Assembly: GCA_025642075.2 (NCBI GenBank)
Contig: JAODUO010001626.1
Span: forward strand, 31,001-95,000
Direction of reading: 5' to 3'
Length of the DNA stretch: 64,000 nucleotides
DNA from: Ridgeia piscesae
Lineage: Eukaryota > Annelida > Polychaeta > Sabellida > Siboglinidae
The notes beneath the pieces are model-generated. The model saw nothing but the letters and a program-made list of their open reading frames with translations. It was not told the origin of the DNA and did no database searches. Every line of letters starts with the position of its first letter. Position 1 is the stretch's first letter. A program made the position numbers and the translations under genes. Positions 56,740 through 64,000 of this stretch are shown piece by piece.

Positions 56740-57840
56740 TCACAGTTGCGAGCCAAGTGCGCGATAACTGTGCTTATTCTTCTTGCTTGCCTGCCTGAAT
56801 GTCGTTTGAAACAGAACGGTGCTTTTACTGGTGAATGCCAACTGTTATCTTAATTACGCTGCCCCTAACCATATACATTGCATGTTATTTGAATAGAAAA
56901 CTATTCGTAATTTGGTGTTCTTTTTAGGGGGAGATAATGGTACTCTAGTAAATATTACCCATATATCTCAACACATCACACATTTCAAACCTATGGCTAT
57001 GCGAGTCAGTGGAATTATTTAACCGTCAATAAAATACGTAAGTACATCTTTAATTTTAAACAATATCCAAAAGTACATCTTTAATTTTAAACAATATCCA
57101 ACATCACGGTATGACACATATAATGTTGCATGATGACAGGGGATGAACAGAAGTACGTAACTAATCAACGGTTCACCCCTAACCATATCTGGTGTTGTCG
57201 TTATAAGTACAATGTGTTTTTATCAAGTATAACAAAACAGCCACATTTTGTAGTACCAATTATTGTGTAGCAAAGTGTACGATACGTTTCCTCATCTGTC
57301 TAGCCACTACACCTCTCTATACGTACGACTGGCGTAATGTAACACGTTACAACGTACATTGGTAATGCCGCCGGGTAGTCACTGGAAGTCTTTCAGCCCT
57401 GTTCGTTCGCAACAGAAATTTATATTATAACCGTTTAAATATTTGCTACGTTATATGTTACTAGTGGATTTGGTTTACCCTGCACATAACCCCTTTATTC
57501 ACGGGTGACCTGCTGTAAATGTCTCCAAACACTAACGTGTTGATGTAAAACTGGATATGGCAAGTCACCACTCACTGTACGTTGCTTTTATTGGGCGAGA
57601 TTTTAAGGTTTCTGCGCAATGAGAAAACCACGTTTATGTTATCCAGCCAATGGATTATTAGTGACGAAATGACCCCTCCAGTTAATTATCTAATTATGTT
57701 CGACTGTCGCATAAATCTACAGAAAACATCTATGTTATTGAATCAATGTATTACTAGTTATTAGTGGATACAAACACAAACGCATATGGACAGTGACACT
57801 AATTATTGGTAGCATTTGTTTTCTTGAAGACGTAATGCGA
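56740..57840. other. No gene recognised
   Basis: Unique sequence. A 31-bp stretch (AAGTACATCTTTAATTTTAA...) is repeated once in tandem at 57,041-57,101. Short frames have no recognisable similarity. Confidence 0.5.
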
Positions 57841-58010
57841 TAGCAATTTATATATAATTTATATACAACATTATGGATACTTTATGTATAATTGATATAT
57901 AATCTATACGTAGTTTACTTATGATTATATATTTAATTTATATGTATATAATTATATATTAAATATATCGAACTACAATTTATTAGTATAATAATATATA
58001 AATTACATAT

Positions 58011-58070
<60 letters not shown>

Positions 58071-58114
58071 CATTTCATAATTTACATATAAAGTATACAA
58101 ACATTCCGACACGA

Positions 58115-58149
<35 letters not shown>

Positions 58150-58210
58150 AAATATAATATATAAAATCAAAGAATGTATATATATATATACATACAAATT
58201 ATACACCCTG

Positions 58211-58254
<44 letters not shown>

Positions 58255-58275
58255 AGGTATTACAGTATATATATA

Positions 58276-58323
<48 letters not shown>

Positions 58324-58465
58324 TGCAATACCATTATACATGTTATGTAATGATGTATATACAGCTGTATATATACATTTTATGTATGTATGCATGTATG
58401 TATGTGTATATATATATAAAATATATATATATATATATAAAAAAAATTTTTTATACCTTTATATA

Positions 58466-58502
<37 letters not shown>

Positions 58503-58505
58503 GTA
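57840..58505. repeat. AT-rich block with several (TA)n tracts
   Basis: Six or more TA runs (for example 58,016-58,062, 58,214-58,250, 58,280-58,318) separated by ATAAATTATATA-like spacers. Confidence 0.9.
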
Positions 58506-60240
58506 TTAAGCGCATTCCACCAATAATGTGCTAATAAAATATTGCATCCAACGCAAACTGTGTTCCTCGACATGTCACGTTCTCTTGCCGTAGGCCCTTT
58601 GCTTGGTCAGTAAAAGACGGTTGCTGGCAAAGTAGACTCGCCATACCGATTAAAATCAGAACCTATCAGGGCTATTTGTTTAGTCATAAAAAATGTCATA
58701 GGATCGCCTGAAGGTGCAGCAAGAGATTGTACTGGGTAAACATAATGCAGCTAACATAAGCAGCTCATGTTTCACGATTGAAAACGATTGGTTATTACAT
58801 ACTACATGAATCGGTAGCAGTGTAAAGGAAAATAGTAACGTCCGCTGAAGAAACGTACGACGTCTGATAAGGTAGATTACTGAAGACATTGTAGCATTAA
58901 CACTTTGTAACTATATTAGTTATAGCTTACCATTAATATTTGTTTTTAACCTGTAATATATGATTTGTTTATATAGAATATTTGTTTAATACCAACAACA
59001 TAACAAATACGAGTAGATGTATGCATATACCAATAGAAACATTGCAATATACACAGTTACATCATTACATCATAAGTAATGTTACAACACCAACGAACAG
59101 AAATTCATAAACACCGCTGAATATTAGCATATCATTAATTTAACAGTTAATCATTAGTGGAGTAAGCGAACGATCCAGGAGAAATGTATTAAGTTACATT
59201 TAGTAATTAATATAACTTCTTCCACATAATCAAACTGTACTTAAACCAAATGGCAGGTAGTGTCAGGTAATACGCAGTGATATTCTTCATTATCATTTAC
59301 ATCATAACCCCGTGCATTAGTAGAGTTATAGTCTTAGACATCGCAGAAACCTACTCCTGCAAAATGATTAATTGAGTTACTTTTACTCACATACGTCATT
59401 ACCTATGAATTTTGTTTTGTGCCTGCAGCTATTTGCAGTCTCAGATAAAGTCGTCCAAATATAAAAAGTAAAGGTAAGCTTGGAAATCAAAGTAAGAATC
59501 GACATGTGTTCACTGCTGTGCACCATAAGACATTGTATAATCGAGGCCGACCAAGACAAAAACTATATAGAAAATGCACCGGATATCAGAGTTGAGTGCA
59601 TCAGTGCGAGACACGGGAATGGGTTGCTGACGCGCAGGCTATCTCAGCAAACTAACCCTACCCCCCAACGACTTACTTTTATGAAGTCGGTGGTTTTATC
59701 GCTTTTCATTAGCGAAGCTGAATGTATTCTTGTTTATCGCGGTTGTAAAGGTCTTGTCTGTGCCAGATTACCTGTGGGCGATATCAATGCATCATTGAAC
59801 AGCGTCTGTGATAATGTATAGGTAGTCAGTCAGATATTTCTCCATTGAAACAACCTGTCATGGTGCTTACTAATGGTACCCAGGCAAATATAAAATGAAA
59901 TGAACAAATTCTTATTTCATTAACCATAAGTGGCTGATGTACGAATGCAGTGCCTCATTTTGGATATGCGCAGCTTATCTAGACAGCCATATACAATCTA
60001 GTCACTGTTCATTTGTTTAACAAATGTTTAGACAAAGCCTGTAATAGTGTGTTCTTCTCCTTGTTCAGGGGTGAGGGCCAGTTTAAATACTATTTAGTCA
60101 CTCTGTTAATTCGTTCTTTCCATAATACTCCATCGCCGACTCTTTCCTTCTCGTATTCTCCCCTGATCGTCTCATGTGCCTCCTCTCTCAGTCCTGCCGT
60201 CTTAGCTGCGGCCTTCCCGTTCTTTTGTGTCCCTGTTGTT
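58506..60240. other. No gene recognised
   Basis: Unique AT-rich sequence. A 113-codon plus-strand frame at 59,480-59,821 begins with a non-ATG codon and shows no domain. Confidence 0.45.
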
Positions 60241-60263
60241 TATTTGTTTCTGCTCTCTTCGCC

Positions 60264-60500
<237 letters not shown>

Positions 60501-60594
60501 AATGTATGCGTACGTGTGTGCTGGTGTGCTTGAGTTTGTGTGCGTGTGTGTTTTTGTGTTCTTGTGTCCTTCTTTGCTTGTGTGATTGTGTGCT

Positions 60595-60699
<105 letters not shown>

Positions 60700-60700
<1 letters not shown>

Positions 60701-62530
60701 TAATAAATTGTATTTAATATAGCGCCACATCCAATTTCAAATTGTTCGTGGCGCTTTACATATATTAAAATCCTAGAATACAAATACTATACACCAGAAG
60801 AAAAATAAACATAAATATACTAGTGACATATATAAACAATTATATAAAAATAAAAATATAAATATAATAACACGAATTATTTAAGCTGAATAAATGTATA
60901 TATGTATAGTAAATATATAAATATATAAATAGGTTAAATAAAATATCGATAAAAGTACACAAACATTAAACTAAGCCGCGAGAACAGTCAGAAGAAATGT
61001 GTCTTTAGGCGTGCCTTGCAGGTGGCTAAACAGGCAGACGTCTTAATGTGACTAGGTAGAGCGTTCCATAAGGTCGCTGCTGCGACCACAAATGAGTTGT
61101 CTCCAGCTTTCACGTGTGTCCGCACAACCGTTAATAAGTTATTGTTCGCAGAACGCAATGCTCTCGCAGGTTTGTACGGACACACAAGGTCTGATAGGTA
61201 TTTTGGGGCATCGTCGTGCACAGCTTTGTAAGTAAATACAAGAAGTTTAAACTCGATCCTCTGTGGTTAGACAGCCAATGAAGAATACATAACAGAGGCA
61301 TGGCGCTATCACGCTGTGGGCGGCGTAATATTAGCCTGGATGCGGAGTTGTGTATTCTCTGAAGGCGAGCAATATTGTTTACTGAAGTGCCGCACAGAAG
61401 GCAATTGCAATAATCAAGCCGTGATGTTATAATGGCGTTGACCACACGTTCCTTATTCGCCATTGGGGGATAACGACTCATCTTGTTGATATGGCGGAGG
61501 TGGAATGAGCACACACTGACAATGGTCGAAACTTGTTTCTTAAAATCAAGGTGGCGATCAATGACAACACCAACGTTACGAACAAATCTTGAGGCAGTAA
61601 TCGTGGCACCCCTACACGTATAACACTACCGTCAACAAGCGCAGTGGCCGCGGCAGTCTTCGGTATTACCGGCAGATAGTCGGTTTTGTTGTTATTCATA
61701 CACATGTAGCTAGATGACATCCACATATTGACAACATCTAACCAGTCCTCCATGCGTCGCAGAGTAGCTGATAATGCTGTTGCTGTTAGATCAAAATGAC
61801 AGTACAACTGCAGGTCATCAGCGTAGTAATGGAAACAAAGTCCATGCACTGTAATGATATCGCCAATGGCCCCAGCACTGAACCTTGCGGGATACCAGAC
61901 GTCACACGTGTTGTATTCGATGACGCATCGCGAATGACAACTCGCTGGGTCCGTCCCTCCAGATAGGATTGCAGCCAGGCAACAAAGCCGTAACGCAACT
62001 GAAGCCGCCGGATCATTATGTTGTGATTGACAGTGTCAAAGGCCCCACTGAAGTTAACCAGAACAAGTGCCGTGCCTTGCCTATTGTCCATAGCGGCTTT
62101 CATGGTATTTGTTACACACAACAATGCTGTTTCTGTTTAATGGTTCTTACCGGTAGGCTGATTGGAAAAAAGTCTTGCATTCGCTGTTCGGAAATATGAG
62201 AGATAATTCTTCGTGCAACAACTTTCTCGATGACTTTTGCCAAGTGGCTTAGATTGCTAATTGGGCGGTAGTTACTGAGTATGTCCTTGTTGAGTGATTG
62301 CTTCTTGAGCAATGGCCGGACAATTGCGTGCTTAAGCAGTGCATTCATGACTGCGTTCTCGAGTGAAGCGTTAGTAACATATGTGATGATAGGCACCACA
62401 CTTTCCACGTGGTTGTCACTTAGTTGTTTAGTAGGTAGTGGATCGAATATGCATGTTTTATCCGCCAGGCCTAGAATATTAGAAATTTCGGCGGTTGTAG
62501 TTGGCTCGAACACTTTGATGGATGCAGTAA
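60700..62530 (-). mobile_element. 5'-truncated L2/CR1-like non-LTR retrotransposon
   Basis: Minus-strand RT in order: ILGLADKTCIFDPLPTKQL (62,470), LLKHAIVRPLLKK, LSNYRPISNLSHLAKVIEKV (62,250), NFSGAFDTVNHNIMIRRLQ (62,040), SGIPQGSVLGPL (61,890), FHYYADDLQLYC (61,830), RLDYCNCLLCGTS (61,410) and FVVAAATLWNALPSHIK (61,090). Frameshifts break it. The 3' end is a short tail in GCGCCAC...TTTATT followed by (ATT)n on the minus strand. The 5' end stops at a TG microsatellite, so the endonuclease is missing. Confidence 0.9.
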
Positions 62531-62555
62531 AACAAGGGGTTTGTGTGCTTGTTTG

Positions 62556-62753
<198 letters not shown>

Positions 62754-62759
62754 TATATG

Positions 62760-63615
62760 TATTCAGAGTTTACTTGGTTGTTTATGACCCCCTCCAATTC
62801 AAAATTCTGGCTATGCCACTGCCGCAGATTGAAACAAGTCTAACAGGCAAGCCCCGTGTGACAACCCTCTAATCACCGCCAGGTGACATCAATCACGTAG
62901 TCGTGCACACAGCATAGCCGCGCCATTGCAATGCTGTGCTCAGTACTTACTGATTTCACGAATAGATAACACATATACAAAAGACTTTGAACGCCAAAGT
63001 GCTGTAGACACCCAAGCAGGTAATCACTATCATTACCTGAAACTCGATAATACCATCTCTAGCATAACAAGTATGTTCCATGTTTGACGCCTTTTCCCGT
63101 CAGGTGTCATTGTGACATGCAGATAAAAAGATTCGCAACTAAAGAGCGAGTATCGTGTCATGTAACTACTTATTTTCTGCCCTTTTATGTGCTAGCAACA
63201 CTTACAAAAGTGCGCAAGATGCGAGACAGACACGAAGCTTGTTTTATCGTAGTGATGCTGAAGATACATTCTGCATTTGTGGCGTGTTATAATGTTCTGT
63301 GTTTACAATGTATTACATGCGTGTTACACAGTTACATAATAAACTGAGTAATAAATACCAGTGGAGTTTAATTAAAACGGGACACTCGTAATTATTCTAA
63401 CTAATCGTTATACATTATTTGTCGGGTTCTTAAGTTTGGCTCATTGTCAAGGCTTTACGCTCCCTCCCTGTCTATGATGTGATTTTCAATCGTTGCATGG
63501 TCTGTTAGTGCAGATTTATTGAAGTTATACATTAGTCGCTCTTTCAGTATTTCTCATTTGTCATGTTGTCTACGAATCTCGTGTGTTCGTTCAGTCGTGT
63601 TTAAGCAGACCGTGT
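62760..63615. other. No gene recognised
   Basis: Unique sequence with no domain or repeat that I can name. Confidence 0.5.
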
Positions 63616-63618
63616 TTA

Positions 63619-64000
63619 CGACCGACCGACCGACCGACCGACCGACCGACCGACCGACCGACCGACCGACCGACCGACCGACCGACCGACCGACCGACCG
63701 ACCGACCGACCGACCGACCGACCGACCGACCGACCGACCGACCGACCGACCGACCGACCGACCGACCACGACCGACCGACACCGACGACCGACCACGACC
63801 GGACCGACGACGACCGACCGACCGACCGACCGACCGACCGACCGACCGACCGACCGACCGACCGACACCGACCGACCGACCGACCGACCGACCGACCACC
63901 GCCACCGACCGACCGACCGACCGACCGACCGACCGACCGACCGACGGACCCCGACCGACCGACCGACCGACCGACCGACCGACCGACCGACCGACCGACC
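63619..64000. repeat. CCGA/GACC tetranucleotide array, runs off window
   Basis: At least 380 bp of CCGA with small indels (CCACGACC, CGACGACC) between 63,765 and 63,905. Same unit as the arrays at 41.5 and 42.4 kb. Confidence 0.97.

Noticed and set aside
56574..56756. Minus-strand 60-codon frame over the hairpin
   Set aside because: Falls within the inverted repeat, no recognised domain; the hairpin structure is the better explanation.

Overview
This is animal nuclear DNA. It has small phase-symmetric exons with GT-AG borders, long introns, abundant microsatellites and several degenerate non-LTR retrotransposons. Nothing prokaryotic is present. The EGF gene architecture, transposon mix and microsatellite load suit a marine or aquatic invertebrate, perhaps a mollusc or other lophotrochozoan. 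A deuterostome cannot be excluded, and I cannot name the species.

The left two thirds (about 1-43,880) is one very large minus-strand gene. Its start lies at the right: a signal-peptide exon with a perfect GCCGCCATGG start context (ATG at 43,862-43,860). Next comes one EGF exon, two Ser/Thr/Pro-rich linker exons, then 43 further single-EGF exons. Every complete exon is 111, 114 or 117 bp and phase 1-1, so exons can be duplicated or skipped without changing frame. The gene runs off the left edge, so its C-terminus is not seen. Most repeats are calcium-binding EGF (D-I-D/N-E-C) with Notch-type hydroxylation, O-fucose and O-glucose consensus sites. I class the repeats A-K by sequence. The classes recur in order (for example C-D-C-B-A-H and E-F-E-B-G-E-F-E-B-A-H), so the array grew by block duplication. 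One block of about 5.3 kb is duplicated almost perfectly (27.29-32.60 and 32.60-37.81 kb). An older block is shared by 0-4.5 kb and 13.2-22.7 kb.

The older block contains a 5.9 kb TTAA-flanked element (14,052-19,973) that is absent from its paralogue, which preserves the empty TTAA site. Inside it are two tandem 2.4 kb units, each bounded by TTAA, with its own imperfect terminal inverted repeats and a fragment resembling the C-terminal part of MULE-type (Mutator-like) transposases. A 5'-truncated LINE lies at 38.9-40.2 kb.

The right third (43.9-64 kb) holds no convincing host gene. In order it has a long imperfect inverted repeat (44.28-46.42 kb) enclosing TG/TA microsatellites, a 31-bp minisatellite of about 73 units (47.16-49.42 kb), a degenerate CR1-like LINE (49.94-52.86 kb, minus), a CAA tract and a decayed LINE endonuclease fragment (54.0-54.8 kb). 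It continues with a CTGCA/ATGCA/CCGCA pentamer array, a 218-bp hairpin, AT-rich microsatellites, an L2/CR1-like LINE (60.70-62.53 kb, minus) and a CCGA tetranucleotide array running to the window end.
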